Shown piece by piece: positions 16,442 to 27,030 of a stretch of 64,000 bases of DNA. Position 1 is the first letter of the stretch; each line of letters begins with the position of its first letter. The notes under the pieces are model-generated. The model did not search any database and had not been told where the DNA came from. It saw only the letters and a program-made list of their open reading frames with translations. The position numbers were made by a program, and so were the translations under genes. This DNA is from Eublepharis macularius (Eukaryota > Chordata > Lepidosauria > Squamata > Eublepharidae): positions 32,596,001 through 32,660,000 of the forward strand of contig NC_072806.1 of assembly GCF_028583425.1 (NCBI RefSeq), in the 5' to 3' direction.

Positions 16442-16871
16442 GCCTCAAATAGCCTGACATGGCACCACCTAATATTTAAAAAACCCTTTAAACTGTTGTT
16501 TAAAAATGGCCACCAGAGGGCAGTGCAGGCTCACCTTCCATGCTGTTGTCTTTAAAAAGGCCCAGCTCAGAGGCTGCAAAGCAAGCAACACAACACGCCA
16601 CTTGTCTTACACACTGTTGCATCAGTTGCTGTCTTGCATAAATGTTTCAGTGGAAGCAGTTGCTAATGTAACTGCCCTTGTGTTTTTTTTGTCCAAGTTG
16701 GCCTGCTTCTGATTCCTCCGGGAGCACCTGACAAATTACATTTCAGAGTTTCGGCATACCCGCTGTGTTCCTCCAGCACAGCATAAACGCTACAGGGAAA
16801 TCCTCTGCTCTGCTCCGTAGTCTTTATTCTGGCTTGACTTTTTCTTGATTGGGAGATAGGAACAAAGATAA

Positions 16872-17145
16872 TACATGGTTGTTGTGGATATTCTGGGCTG
16901 TATAGCCGTGGTCTTGGCATTGTAGTTCCTGACGTTTTGCCAGCAGCTGTGGCTGGCATCTTCAGAGGTGTAGCACCAAAAGACAGAGATCTCTCAGTGT
17001 CTCAGTGTGGAGAAGATGTTGGCAGGTAATTTATATCTGCTCAGGAAGGTGGGTTTGGGCTGAGTCATCCTGTAAGAGTTTCCCAGGGTGTGGAATGCTA
17101 ATGGAGGGAGGCTTCACTGTATCCTGAGGAGGTTCTTTTGCACCT
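16872..17145 (-). mobile_element. Penelope-like element fragment (3' part)
   Basis: Closely matches 36560-36840: gggctgtatagccgtggtc, then cagcagctgtggctggcatc, then gcaccaaaagacagagatct. In the longer copy the neighbouring minus-strand sequence codes for the C-terminal end of a Penelope-like protein, so this is taken as the same family. Confidence 0.6.
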
Positions 17146-17169
17146 CTGAAGATGCCAGTTTTGCTCCGC

Positions 17170-17223
17170 CCTGAGCCCGCTTGTGGGGAGAGCGGATTAT
17201 AAATGCAATTAAATAAATAAATT
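17170..17223 (+). mobile_element. CR1-type LINE tail
   Basis: Short tail ccgccctgagcccgcttgtg followed by attataaatgcaattaaata, the usual 3' terminus of a squamate LINE. Only the last ~55 nt remain. Related tails are at 62610-62745 (+) and 35063-35140 (-). Confidence 0.6.
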
Positions 17224-17372
17224 TATCCTTTTAACAACCCTGTGAGGTAGGATAGGCTGAGTGTGTGCGACTGGCCCAGTCACCAGCAAGCTCCCTTGGC
17301 AGAGCAGGGAATTGAACCTGGATCTCCCAGATCTCCATCTGGCACTTCGAGCACTACATCATATTGGTTCTC
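17224..17372 (-). repeat. tRNA-derived (MIR-like) SINE, inverted
   Basis: Reverse-strand SINE: accctgtgaggtaggatagg, then ggcagagcagggaattgaac (B-box region), then cgagcactacatcatattgg (head). It is diverged and without a clear target duplication. Confidence 0.65.
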
Positions 17373-18423
17373 ACATTACTTACTCCCAACTCCAGATCAT
17401 TTTTTTAAAAAAATAGCACCAGCTCCAATACTGTTCCATATAGGAAAGCACTTTTCTGTTGCAAGAGACGTATATTTCTTCCTGTCATTTAACCACTTTT
17501 TAATCCATAAGAGGGCCTGTCTGCTTTTTTCATGATTTTTAAGTTTACTCAGAAGTCTGATGTTTTTCTAAATAGCCCCGGTAGAATATTATTGTGGCGG
17601 AATATTGTCCTTTCTAGCAGGATGTAGCCTTGTTCCGAAGAATCCTCTCGGTTCCTTCACAGAACTGTTAACAAGTGCCATCATCTCTGTCTTGCTGAAG
17701 GCAAATAACGTATTTCTGGCTTTCTCATATAATGATCTCTTCAACTGTAAATCCAATATACTTGATGCTCCTTAGAGTTTATATAACACAGGGTTTCAAA
17801 GCACATCACGCAAGTGTGATCACATTCATTTTTAAAGCACTGTTATGCCGATAGCAGAGACACGGGCTGGGGGGTGGGGTGGCTTAAGCTTACTGTGTGC
17901 TTTTATGGCTGAGATTTAAGGAAAGTCCCTGCTCGCAGCTTATGCTCTAAACTGTGATGCTGTGTCAGTGCATAAGAACCTCATGCACGCATTCAGCTTC
18001 GTGACAAGTGATGTCACCGGTGGAGATTCCTTGCAAGGAAGTGTATGTACTGCAACTGGGCCAGCATGCAAGTTAAATACGAAAGGCTGAAATGTGCCAT
18101 CTGAGAATCAAGCTTGACGTCCATTACCCTGTTCCTAATGAAGGAGAGCTGTCTGTTCCATAGTGCTAAGCTGTCTTTGCCAATTCGTGGGGAAGTAGTA
18201 TCAAGCACATGGATGTTCTTCGAGCCAGCTCGGGCTGCAGCCAGTGGACACCAGGGGATCTGAGAAAGTGCAGACCCTTTGAGCTATGATGAGCAAACAA
18301 AGCCTTTGGCAGAAGGCACACATTAATGCTCTCGCACCTAGCTGCTTTGTTGTGCTGAGAAGTAATCAAGAACATACAAGCAGAGTCTGTGGACAGTGTG
18401 CCTCGCTTCCAGTTCTATTAATA
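17373..18423. other. Intergenic gap, nothing recognised
   Basis: No convincing gene or repeat. The minus-strand ORF at 18014-18375 is short and has no family likeness. Confidence 0.4.
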
Positions 18424-18895
18424 TTTATTTTATTGACGTCATTTATAGTCCGCCTTTCTCACTGAGACTTAAGGCAGATTACACAGTGTGAGATTGGTAT
18501 GGTCCGTTTCATGGACATTTCCATAAACAATGCCAGAGGGTAAAGAAATACAAGTTTACAAAGACGTAGCATTAGTAAGAATCCAATACAGAGTTGAAGA
18601 AATGTTGCAACAGAACAGAAGCAATTCTAGGGCTGACATCAGACCACACGAAGCACAAGCAGCTCATAGGAGCACATCTTTAAGACGACAGGTAGTAGGT
18701 AAGGCAACATGGGGGTGAAGTCTGTGGTCCTTAACTCATTAGTGAAGCATCTGAGAGCCCCTCCCTACAATACAAAAGCCTTTTTGAATCACTCAGTTTT
18801 GCGTTGTTTGTGGAAAGCTAGGAGAACCCAGAAAAATGTGTGGATGGATGGAGCATTTGGAAATACGGGGCAGTATCCTACGCTTGGTGTATAAG
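18424..18895. repeat. Dispersed repeat, class unresolved
   Basis: Contains tccgcctttctcactgagac ... aaggcagattacacagtgtg ... ggacatttccataaacaatg. The same start motif recurs at 31640-31930 and 55182-55600, so it is a repeat family of this genome. It resembles non-coding 3' parts of a squamate LINE, but I could not place it. Confidence 0.55.
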
Positions 18896-19626
18896 GCACA
18901 GAGTTTCTCCATATTCTTGTCTGTTTGCTGCCGTTATTTCCAAAGCTAGAGATCATTCCTGAACTTTCAGGATCCATGCATAGTAACAGTGGCAAAAGTT
19001 GGCAGGCTTGAGCAAAAATGGGGTGAAACTGTCCCCTCCTCTCAGTGGACCTGTGCTTGAGATTTCTGTTTGTCCTTCCTCACTCTGGGCTTGGGTGGCT
19101 GCAAGGATCCTTCTGAAGGCTGGAAACACCTGAGAGTGATAGAATACTGCTCACTACTTTTATCTCCAATTCCCCAGCAATTCGCCAGGACAAAGCTGTT
19201 TTCTCCTGAGTGGGGCTACACTGGGCCCGTTCCCAGGCCATTAACTCAAACAGCTACTGGCATGTTGGAAAGGGGTCACATGCTAGTGTGGGTCAAATGC
19301 TCTGCTGGGGCCAACAGCACTTGGGTGACCCAGAGGCAACTTTATGACCAATGAAGCCATTATGATAAGACCCTGTGCCTCTTTCAACTCCTGTTTAGGT
19401 GTTCGCTGCAGGCAACCAGATGCATGAGCAAACCGAAGTTGGTCCTCTGGGGAAGGGGCAGCAGCTCGGCAGCCCTCCTTCCCTCTTGTTTAGATCACAC
19501 TCCAGAGGAAATCCCCGTCTCACCAGTTGCCATGGACGAGGGAGGGAAAGCAGCCACTGCCAAGCACCCCCCATCAGGCCCACCCTCAGCTCCAGCCCAG
19601 ATCCTTCCCCATCTTGTGTGTATAAT
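18896..19626. other. Intergenic gap before PTRH2, nothing recognised
   Basis: Spaces the two convergent genes. Short ORFs on both strands around 19395-19718 overlap each other and look like chance. Confidence 0.4.
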
Positions 19627-19632
19627 TTTATT
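19627..19632 (-). terminator. PTRH2: PTRH2 poly(A) signal
   Basis: TTTATT on the + strand is AATAAA on the - strand, about 157 nt after the PTRH2 stop. This implies a short 3' UTR. Confidence 0.65.
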
Positions 19633-19788
19633 GAAACCATCTGCATTCCAAAGCAGTTTATAAACTGATTTATGACACAAGGAGTGTAGGTAGATGTATG
19701 TACTTTATACATTTCCAAAAAAAGAACAATGGAAAATCAATCGGGATTATGTTCCCTATCACTGCTCTAGGATTTGTTTCCTTTCCTT

Positions 19789-20307
19789 TTAAAAAAGTTT
19801 TAAGTGCCCAGAAACTTTATCCACCATTTCAGCTGGTCCCGGTCCGATGCCTAGGACAGTCCGGCATCCTGGGGCGATCTGAGTGCGCCCTGCGTCCTGG
19901 ATTAAGCTGACCGTCAGGCCCAGTAATTTGGCCTCTGTCAGGAGCTGCAGAAGAGTTTCCTCATCGGGAGCCTTCAGGACTACCTTTGGCTGGCCGCAAT
20001 ATTCCCACTGTTTAAGGAGTTCAGGGTTTCGGCGCTGAACTTGCTTGTAGGATGAAACGGCAGCATGGGAGCACTGGGCGGCCACTTTGCCCTTGCCCAT
20101 CTTCAGATCGTTCCGAACGACAATCACCATCTTGAATTCCCCACCTTCACCCATAATGCTGGCCTCGTTGCCCAGTTCATTGGCAACCGCAGTCATTCTG
20201 GCTTTGGATGGGCGGAAGAGCCGTCCGCGAATGCCCCAGCCGAGGCACACCCCACAGGCCACTCCGGCAATTATGCTGAAGAGCCCAGGCTTAGAAAGGT
20301 AATCCAT
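19789..20307 (-). CDS. PTRH2: Peptidyl-tRNA hydrolase 2, mitochondrial (BIT1)
   Basis: A 172-residue product, against 179 in human. It cleaves the ester bond of peptidyl-tRNAs that drop off ribosomes, and in mammals it is anchored at the mitochondrial outer surface and also linked to anoikis (BIT1). Residues about 8-27 ([20 protein letters not shown]) form the N-terminal membrane anchor. A variable linker follows, then the Pth2 fold from about residue 57 with [50 protein letters not shown] and the [11 protein letters not shown] motif, all highly conserved. The lysine-rich KMGKGK stretch and the QDAGRTQ loop line the known active site. The chosen Met matches human Met8 (MDYLSKP against MEYLAHP). 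The 14 nt before it back to the acceptor are open and would read SRSA, like human SKSLV, so translation may begin in the upstream exon. Confidence 0.96.
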   Translation of the reverse strand: MDYLSKPGLFSIIAGVACGVCLGWGIRGRLFRPSKARMTAVANELGNEASIMGEGGEFKMVIVVRNDLKMGKGKVAAQCSHAAVSSYKQVQRRNPELLKQWEYCGQPKVVLKAPDEETLLQLLTEAKLLGLTVSLIQDAGRTQIAPGCRTVLGIGPGPAEMVDKVSGHLKLF

Positions 20308-20321
20308 AGCGCTTCTAGAGA
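20308..20321 (-). other. PTRH2: 5' edge of the PTRH2 main exon (possibly coding)
   Basis: Reading on the - strand, a long pyrimidine run and cttag precede tctctagaagcgctATG. The splice acceptor AG is at 20323-20322, so the exon begins at 20321. The 14 nt carry no in-frame stop. Confidence 0.7.
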
Positions 20322-21171
20322 CTAAGAAAAAAACAAATGTGCAGAGAGTTATTGGAACTTTCAGGATTGCAAAAGGACAATTTCAGACTGTCACAGTGAG
20401 GCCCAGGGCTGTATTGGACAGAGATGGACTCAAGAGAGTGGAGTCTTGGGTTTGAGTTCTTCAGTGAGCCAGGAAGTTTAACATGATATCCTCTTTGTAC
20501 CTAGCCTACCTCACAGGCTTGCTGCGAGGCTCTTGGGTACACCTTAACACGTATGCTTCTTTGAAAAAAGGAGAAACGCAAACACGATTAATAGGCCCAG
20601 TTTGTAAACATGGCCTACATTAAGATTTTTTAATGTTAGCTGTTTTCAAAGTATTTCCTAGTAGTGAAAAAACAGGATATAGATATTTTACCAAACAAAA
20701 CAAAGAAATAAAGCTGCCAGAAGCACATTATTGGTGCACCTTTCCCATTTAAATAGCCAACAGGCATATTTTTAGACAGTCTAACAAGAATTTTTGAATG
20801 CTGGCTGCCTTATTAAAAACTTGTTTTTAAAAGTTTAAATAGATAAGGCTTTAAAAACAACACCAGCCAAATTCTTTTTACTAATGTACTGAGATGACTT
20901 CTTTCTGGAAATGTTCATTATAGTCACTTTTGTTAATTTGTCCATTCAATATGTACAGAAGTCTCTGACTGTTTTATGTAAAAACTGAATCTCTGCCCAA
21001 GCAAGTCCTGTTTCCATACAATAATCCACTTTTGCATCACCTAGACATATTTTAATAAATCCACTCCACAACTAATTCTGGAGTTGTCTGAGGAATATTT
21101 AGAGAAATTGATTTGATTTATTGGATTTAAGTCCACTCTCTCTGCAAATGGGATCAGAGCAGAGTAATAAC

Positions 21172-21432
21172 CAGGGCTTTTTTTCTGGGAAAAGAGGTGG
21201 TGGAACTCAGTGGGTTGCCCTCGGAGAAAATGGTCACATGGCCGGTGGCCCCGCCCCCTGATCTCCAGACAGAGGGGAGTTTAGATTGCCCTATGCGCCG
21301 CTTGGCGGCACATAGGGCAATCTAAACTCCCCTCTGTCTGGAGATCAGGGGGCGGGGCCACCAGCCCATGTGACCATTTTCAAGAGGTTCCGGAACTCCG
21401 TTCCCCCGCGTTCCCCCTGAAAAAAAGCCCTG
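21172..21432. mobile_element. hAT MITE, copy 1 (261 bp)
   Basis: Begins cagggctttttttctgggaa and ends ctgaaaaaaagccctg: terminal inverted repeats of about 15 bp flanked by a perfect 8-bp duplication gtaataac (21164-21171 and 21433-21440). Eight-base duplications are the hAT hallmark. The interior is itself a long palindrome (gatctccagacagaggggag against its complement), so the element folds back almost end to end. Copies 2 and 3 are at 45006-45275 and 56474-56718. Confidence 0.9.
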
Positions 21433-21479
21433 GTAATAACATTTATAAATTACGTTAAAAACATACATAAGATACAGTT

Positions 21480-21870
21480 TGTACAATAATAAAACTTTAG
21501 ATGACAGATGGAGGTGGAGAGAACAGCACGATCTCACTGATGGAATCTCGGGGTGGGGGGAGTCACACCGCCACCACCCCGGACAGGAGGCTGGCGGGAA
21601 GGCACACCTATACCCTAGCCTCAACCATATGCCTGGTGGAACAACTCTGTCTTGCAGGCCCAACAAAGAGATTATATGTCTTGTTGGGCCCGGGTTTCCA
21701 CAGACAGAGTTCCACCAGGTCAGGGCCAGGATGGAGAAGGCCCTAGCTCTGGTCAAGACCAGGTGAGCCTCCCTGGGGCCAGGGACCACCAGCAGATTTT
21801 TACCAGCTGATTGAAGCACCCTCCATGGCATATATGGTGAGAGGGGGTCCTGAACAGCAAAATTCCACTT
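21480..21870. repeat. Dispersed repeat, LINE-related non-coding part
   Basis: Text such as atatgcctggtggaacaact, gagaaggccctagctctggt and gccagggaccaccagcagat is very common in squamate genomes. It looks like the 3' region of a LINE. Boundaries are approximate. The long minus-strand ORF over it is chance. Confidence 0.5.
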
Positions 21871-22134
21871 CGCTGCAGATCTCCGTTCCCTCTTTCTTAT
21901 TTTAGGGGCAGCATGACACAATGGTATGTCCCCCTTGATTTAATTTAAAAGAACATTTTACTCTGATATTATTTCTTATACCTCCAGTGAGTTCAATACA
22001 GAGCACATGATTCTCTGCTCCTTCATTTAAACCCTGAAAGACAGATTATGCTGACAGTGACTAGCGGAGATCATACAAACACAAGACCAGCCATGCTGAA
22101 TCAGACCATCTAATCCAGTATCCTGTTTGAGAGA

Positions 22135-22354
22135 TGCAGAGGAGTTAGCCGTGTTAGCAAAATCAAAAAGAGTCCAGTAGCACCTTTAAGACTAACCATT
22201 TTTATTGTAGCACAAGCTTTCGAGAATTAAGTTCTCTTTGTCAGATGCATGGTACAGAAACACCATGCATCTGACGAAGAGAACTTGATTCTGGAAAGCT
22301 TATGCTACAATAAAGTTGGTTAGTCTTAAAGGTGCTACTGGACTCTTTTTGATT
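22135..22354. mobile_element. Fold-back repeat, copy 1 (220 bp)
   Basis: Two arms in opposite orientation meet around 22255-22262: agagtccagtagcacctttaag at the left and its complement at the right, each arm continuing through cttatgctacaataa and tgcatctgacgaagagaac. A 12-bp duplication ctgtttgagaga flanks it (22123-22134, 22355-22366). The left end alone carries the extra gaggagttagccgtgttag piece. It belongs to the same family as 42881-43587 and 62980-63265. Confidence 0.8.
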
Positions 22355-23081
22355 CTGTTTGAGAGAGCGGCCAACCAGTTACTCCGGCAGAGCCAACAGC
22401 AGGGCACAGAGGCTGAAACCGCCCCCTGATGTTGCCGCTGGCACTCGTATTCAGAGGTTGACTGCCTCAGAATGTGGAGGTTCCTTTTGGTCACATGGCT
22501 AGTGGCCACTGTCACACCTGTCCTCCGTGTAGCTGTCTAAGCCTGTTTTGAAGGCATCTGTGGCTTTGGCCATGACCACATCCTAAGGACAAAAGGAAAG
22601 AGGCCTTTCCTTTGGTCTGTTCTGCATCTCCGGGACCTCAACTTCAAGGTACCTGACAAGCCTCAAGGCAAAAGGGGGGGGCTCTGAACCTGCGTCTCTC
22701 CAGCCCCTTACCCAACATTCCAGCCATTCCAGAATGGGTACAGATGGCTGGATTTCGCTTTTTAAACCCCTGCTCTAAAGGGCTTTGAAGGCCCACCTTG
22801 TCGGGATCGCGTCTCCTCTTGCTGGGCCTCCTCCACCCCCACAGCGCCTCTCCCTCACAGCAACCGTCCCCTCACACCGGCGAGGCTCCCTCGTGGCTGA
22901 GGCGGGATTCGATCCGGGCGCCTTTCCTGCCCCGCCACTTCTCCCTCCCCCCGCGTCCCTCCGGGTCTCCCACCTCATTCGCACGCCTCACTCGAGGCCG
23001 GAACCCCAGCCCGCCTCTTCTCACCGCCTCCCATCTGCAGCCACGACAAGTTCCGGCCGGCCGCGTCACAAACGCTCCCAA

Positions 23082-23086
23082 CCAAT
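23082..23086 (+). promoter_or_regulatory. CCAAT box
   Basis: ccaatcagcgcg in the CpG island, a standard NF-Y type site. Confidence 0.6.
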
Positions 23087-23146
23087 CAGCGCGCAATCCT
23101 CCCGGCCGCGTTACCTCACCTCACCTCTCGCCAAGACGCCTTTTCG

Positions 23147-23154
23147 TGACGTCA
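23147..23154. promoter_or_regulatory. CRE palindrome TGACGTCA
   Basis: Perfect cAMP-response element in cgtgacgtcacacacg, 13 nt upstream of a CCAAT box. Binding by CREB/ATF is inferred. Confidence 0.65.
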
Positions 23155-23166
23155 CACACGCCCTGT

Positions 23167-23171
23167 CCAAT
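23167..23171 (+). promoter_or_regulatory. CCAAT box
   Basis: gtccaatcagtgacgtgg; a half CRE (TGACG) follows directly. Confidence 0.6.
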
Positions 23172-23225
23172 CAGTGACGTGGCGTCGATTCACGCTCGCG
23201 GCTTACAGCGCGTGTCCCGAACCCG

Positions 23226-23233
23226 TGACGTCA
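23226..23233. promoter_or_regulatory. CRE palindrome TGACGTCA
   Basis: Second perfect CRE in cccgtgacgtcacggccaat, 79 nt after the first and 4 nt from a third CCAAT box (23237-23241). The paired CRE/CCAAT layout repeats. Confidence 0.65.
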
Positions 23234-23289
23234 CGGCCAATCCGGAGGGGCTCGGAGGGATAATCGCGTTGACGGGAGGGGGGAAAAAA

Positions 23290-23533
23290 AGCTGGAGCGG
23301 CCACGGAAGTGAGGTAGAGGAGTGGCAATGCGCTCGGGTGAGAAAAGCCGCTTCCGGCAATGGGCGGAGCCGGGCTCGGAGCCCGCCTTCCACTTCCGGG
23401 TTGGCCCGAGCCCAGGCGGCGAGAGCGGCAGGCGGGGAAGGAGGCAGCGGCGCCCCAGAAGCCGGACGGAGACGCCGCGCACAGCAGCCGCGGCCGCCGG
23501 AGGGAGGCGGAGGACGGCGGGAAGGAGGCGCAA
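23290..23533 (+). other. VMP1: Probable VMP1 first (non-coding) exon
   Basis: Candidate 5' UTR exon ending at gcgcaa|gtgagg (donor GT at 23534-23535). It is placed by the promoter, the conserved gene structure (start codon in exon 2 after a long first intron) and one good donor. The 5' limit is a guess and other donors in the island are possible. Confidence 0.4.
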
Positions 23534-25116
23534 GTGAGGAGGGGAACGGCGGGCGGAGGGGAACGGCGGCGCGGGTGGCGGCTGCCCCCTCAGGGCGAGT
23601 GCGGAGGCAGCCCCTCGGGTCCCCCTCAGGGGATTCGGGGAGGGGCCTCCCCAGGAGCCCCTGGCAGGGGCCGGAGGGGCCGAGCCGGCTCTGCGTCCCG
23701 GTCCGCCTCCCGGCTCGACGGGGGCTCCTTTTCCCTCTGGGGGCCCCCGCCTGCTCTGGCGCCCCGCGTGCGTCGCCTTGCCGGGAATAGCGTCGGTGTG
23801 GGGACGCCGGCTGGAGCCTGACAGGGGGGCGAGGGAGACGCGCAGGGCCGCTGCCCCGAGGAGCTCGCAGTCTCGGAGCCGGCGGCTCTGTGGGCACCGC
23901 AGACGCGGGCAAACGGCCGCCTGCCAGCAAACGCATCTGTGTCTGCGGAGGCTACCCAGCAAGGGGTTCCTCATCCAGATGTCGGGGGGATGATCTGACT
24001 CCGCTGCCCTGAGCCCCGGCTGTGGGGAAGGGAGGATTTGCCCAGGTGGTCGTGGGCGTCGCTGAAAACCGCCTGCCCGACGGCTGGCTGAAGAAGGGAG
24101 CTGTGGCTCGCCAAAGCTCAGACCCGAGCGCAGGTTTTGCTAGTCTTATGGGCGCTCCTGGGCTCTCGGCGGTGAGGGACAGAAGCCTCGTCCCGTCGGC
24201 TTGGGAATCTGAGCCCGATGCGCCGTAGAAGGAAGCCAGCCTAGTCTGTGTTTTAGGGTCACTTTAATCTTGGGTATCGTGAGACACCCTGTGCCCGAGT
24301 GAATAGCTGCCAGTGGTTGCGTTGTAGTGGTAGAGAACATGTGTCTGCCCGAATTTCCTCCGTGCCCCTGAAAATGATCCCAGCCTTAGTAAAGAGGGTC
24401 ATTTCCTTGCAATTCTAAAGCTGCTGAGTATGTGGTGGAGATGCTGATCTCCTTCTCCCTGGTTTTCCCCCTGCTTTCTACCAAATTGAATGGAAAGTTC
24501 AGATTGTCCCTGGATTTACCTCCCAGCAGTGCGCTCCCATTGCCCAAGAATATGAGAATGCCAATTTCCCTTTGGGAATCACTAGAGTTAGTCTGGTGGA
24601 AGAGGGAAATGAGGGTTTTGATATTTTGTTGCAAAACAGCATTGCAGCTTCTCCAGACTGGAGGCCTAGGAGTGTTCAGTGATGTTGAGCTGCATTTTCT
24701 TACAGTTCGTCCCTATACCAGCTCCCCCCTGTTCTAAAGGTCAGTTTGATGTAACCTGCGTCTTTCCTCCTCTGCCCTTTCTCCTTCACACCTGAGTGAG
24801 ATTCTTTCTCTTTTCTCCCTGCGCTTGCTCCCTCTAGTGTACAAATTCAAAATAGTTTATACCAAGACTATAATTCTAAGCCCGCTTTCTAAGAATTACG
24901 TCCTATTTGGTTGAACTTGTCAGTAAAATGCGTTCAAAAGGGTTGCAGTACTATTTCGGGGGTTGTGCTTGCTAGGTCACTGCAGAGTCAGGTGCCCAAG
25001 ACCCAAACACTTTGTCTCTTGGTAGCTCAGCTTCATTGCACCCTATAGATAATGTAGTTTTAAAAGACATTGCCTGCATGTAGCACACTTGAGCTGTGGG
25101 CAAGTTTGGCATAATG

Positions 25117-25315
25117 TTTCGGATGTCAGATTAGGGCCTGGAGGGCTCAAGTTCAAATTTCCAGACAGCTAAGAAGTTTGCTGGGTGATCTTAAATTCCA
25201 GGTACTCTCTCTCATTTTCTTGGCATAAGCTATCTCCCAGGATTGTTTTGACATGAACGCCACGTATGCTGTCCTGAAGGCCTTTAAAGGAGGTTAGAAT
25301 AAAAAATAAATAAAT
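25117..25315 (+). repeat. Old tRNA-derived (MIR-like) SINE
   Basis: Diverged body with ctcaagttcaaatttcc, ctcccaggattgttttgac and a tail aaaataaataaatgc. It abuts the SINE that follows. Confidence 0.5.
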
Positions 25316-25317
25316 GC

Positions 25318-25532
25318 ATGAACACAGGCAATTAATTGCCTTATACTGAGTAAGTCCATTGATTTATCAAGCTCAGTATTGTCTATGCTGACAGGCAGCA
25401 GCTCTCCAGGGTCTCAGACTGAGGATTTTCATGGCACCTGCTACCTAATCCTTTAAACTGGAGATGGCAGTGACTGAACCAGGGACCTTTTGCCTGCAAA
25501 GCAGATGCTCTGCCACTGAGCTGTGTGACCCT
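25318..25532 (-). repeat. tRNA-derived SINE, inverted
   Basis: Reverse complement of the 7579-7768 family: B box at gaaccagggacc and A box at gctctgccactgagctgtg near 25500-25520, with the tail at the low-coordinate end (ttatactgagtaagtcc). Confidence 0.7.
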
Positions 25533-26400
25533 TTAGAAATGTGTTACCAAAGGGGCAGTATTAATATTTATTTGGTTTTTCTATCACCCTTCCTCCAAGG
25601 AGCTCAGTGGTTAGAGTTCTCGCCCCTCTATCTTTGCAACAAAGTAAGTTAGGCTGCAAAATCGTGGCTGACCCTCCCCCCCCCCCCGCAATCACCCAAC
25701 AGTTTGAACTTTGCTCTCCTCAGTCCTGCCACATCACTCAATCTGCTTTGTCACAGGGGTCACAGGGAAAACAGTATCATTCTTCCCATGTTATAGATTA
25801 AGGACCTAGGCTGAGTTGTAACAACTTGCCTAAACCTGCCTGGTGAATTTGTGGCTGGTGGAGGTTTGATTAATACTGTTGACAACGATACTGAGCTATG
25901 TTTTAATGTTTGGATTTCACCCGGTGGTAAATTAGTGTGTTCTGAAATACCAATATTTCTTCTGGAGACCATAGATTTGTCTGCAGGTGGGATCTTTGCA
26001 TTGCACAATTCCTGTAATAGTGCTGTGGGGACTTCCCGTATTGTGTTATAGTAATTTGAGAAACTGAATATAAACTCCAATAGCATCTCTAAACATCTTT
26101 TAGAAATGTGAAATTATGTGTCTGTTTTTGTGGAGCTCTTCTTTGAACCCAGTTGCTTCATTCGCTGGTTTCATCTTGTGTTTGAGAGCTACAGCCTATG
26201 GAAGAGTATAGTTTTAAAAATAATTGCTTGGAGGCAGTACAAAGTCTCTCTCTTATCAATGCAAAAGACCAGCAGGGCTCTTCCGATGCATATTTTCATC
26301 TAGGACAAAGTTCCCTTGAATTCTTGAGGTGTTTGCTTTACCATTGACACGATTCTTTTCTGTTTCTCTCTCTGCCCTTATCCTTCTGCAGTTCTTGGAG

Positions 26401-26620
26401 TCAGTGTAGCATAGTAATGAAGAGTATAAGCTGTGAGCTGGTTCATCTCTTAGCTTATCCATGAACTCAGGCTTCTGATCTGTGTCAGCCCCCCCCCCCC
26501 CCCCGCCAACATTTTTCAAATAAGAATCCTAGTCTGTCTTGGAAGGCTGTTGAGTGGATTGCTGAGTTAACATATGCATTGTTTGGGGTGCTTGAAAGAT
26601 GATATATAAATGTTAAATAT
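26401..26620 (+). repeat. Old tRNA-derived SINE with poly(C) run
   Basis: Head agtcagtgtagcatagtaatg and tail gatgatatataaatgttaaa match MIR-like SINEs of this genome. An 18-nt C run at about 26487-26504 lies in the middle. Confidence 0.5.
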
Positions 26621-26728
26621 TATCTTAGTTTGGGGATGGCTGGATGCCATCCTGTTCCACATATCTTACTTATCTTGACCACAGATAAGTCCTGTTCAAG
26701 ACTGTTAGTATTTGAGTCTGTTTACTAG

Positions 26729-27030
26729 GTAAAGGTAGTCCCCCGTGCAAGCACCAAGTCATTACTGACCCATAGGGGGACGTCGCATCACGATGTTTTC
26801 TTGGCAGACTTCTGTTACAGGGTGTTTGCCATTGCCTTCCCCAGTCATCTACACTTTACCCCCAGGAAACTGGGTACTCATTTTACCGACCTCGGAAGGA
26901 TGGAAGGCTGAGTCAACCTTAAACTGGCTACCTGAACCCAGCTTCCGCCAGGATCGAGCTCAGGTCGTGAGCAGACCTTGGGCTGCAGTACTGCAGCTTA
27001 CCATTTTGCACCACGGGGCTCCACAAACCA
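26729..27030 (-). repeat. Squamate SINE with tRNA-like head, inverted
   Basis: Contains taaaggtagtcccccgtgca (3' end), then ttaccgacctcggaaggatg, and ends at a tRNA-like head ggagccccgtggtgcaaaat read on the minus strand, with a B box at gagctcgatcc. This is a common squamate family of about 300 bp, and this copy is close to complete. Confidence 0.7.

Larger units (their letters stand above)
20324..22780 (-). other. PTRH2 intron
   Basis: Intron between the main exon and the CpG-island first exon. Besides the MITE at 21172-21432, the repeat at 21480-21870 and the fold-back element at 22135-22354, the sequence is AT-rich with nothing coding. 20395-20575 resembles a very old tRNA-SINE (cctacctcacaggcttgctg). 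The exact first-exon donor is not resolved, so the upper limit is approximate. Confidence 0.55.
22781..23990. promoter_or_regulatory. CpG island and likely bidirectional PTRH2/VMP1 promoter
   Basis: About 1.2 kb very rich in G+C and undepleted CpG, unlike anything else in the window, between the - strand PTRH2 exon and the + strand VMP1 exons. In mammals these two genes start head to head at one CpG island. In the core (23080-23240) lie three CCAAT boxes and two perfect CRE palindromes, with ETS-type GGAAG sites just downstream (for example 23304-23310). No TATA box is seen. Large ORFs across it are a by-product of high GC. Transcription start sites cannot be fixed from sequence. Confidence 0.85.

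Noticed and set aside
21322-21921. 199-codon minus-strand ORF
   Set aside because: It runs through half of a hAT MITE and a dispersed repeat. No protein family likeness.
22798-23936. Long open frames on both strands across the CpG island (up to 330 codons)
   Set aside because: Stop codons are rare at this GC content. The proteins are Arg/Pro/Gly/Ser-rich, overlap on both strands, and match no family.
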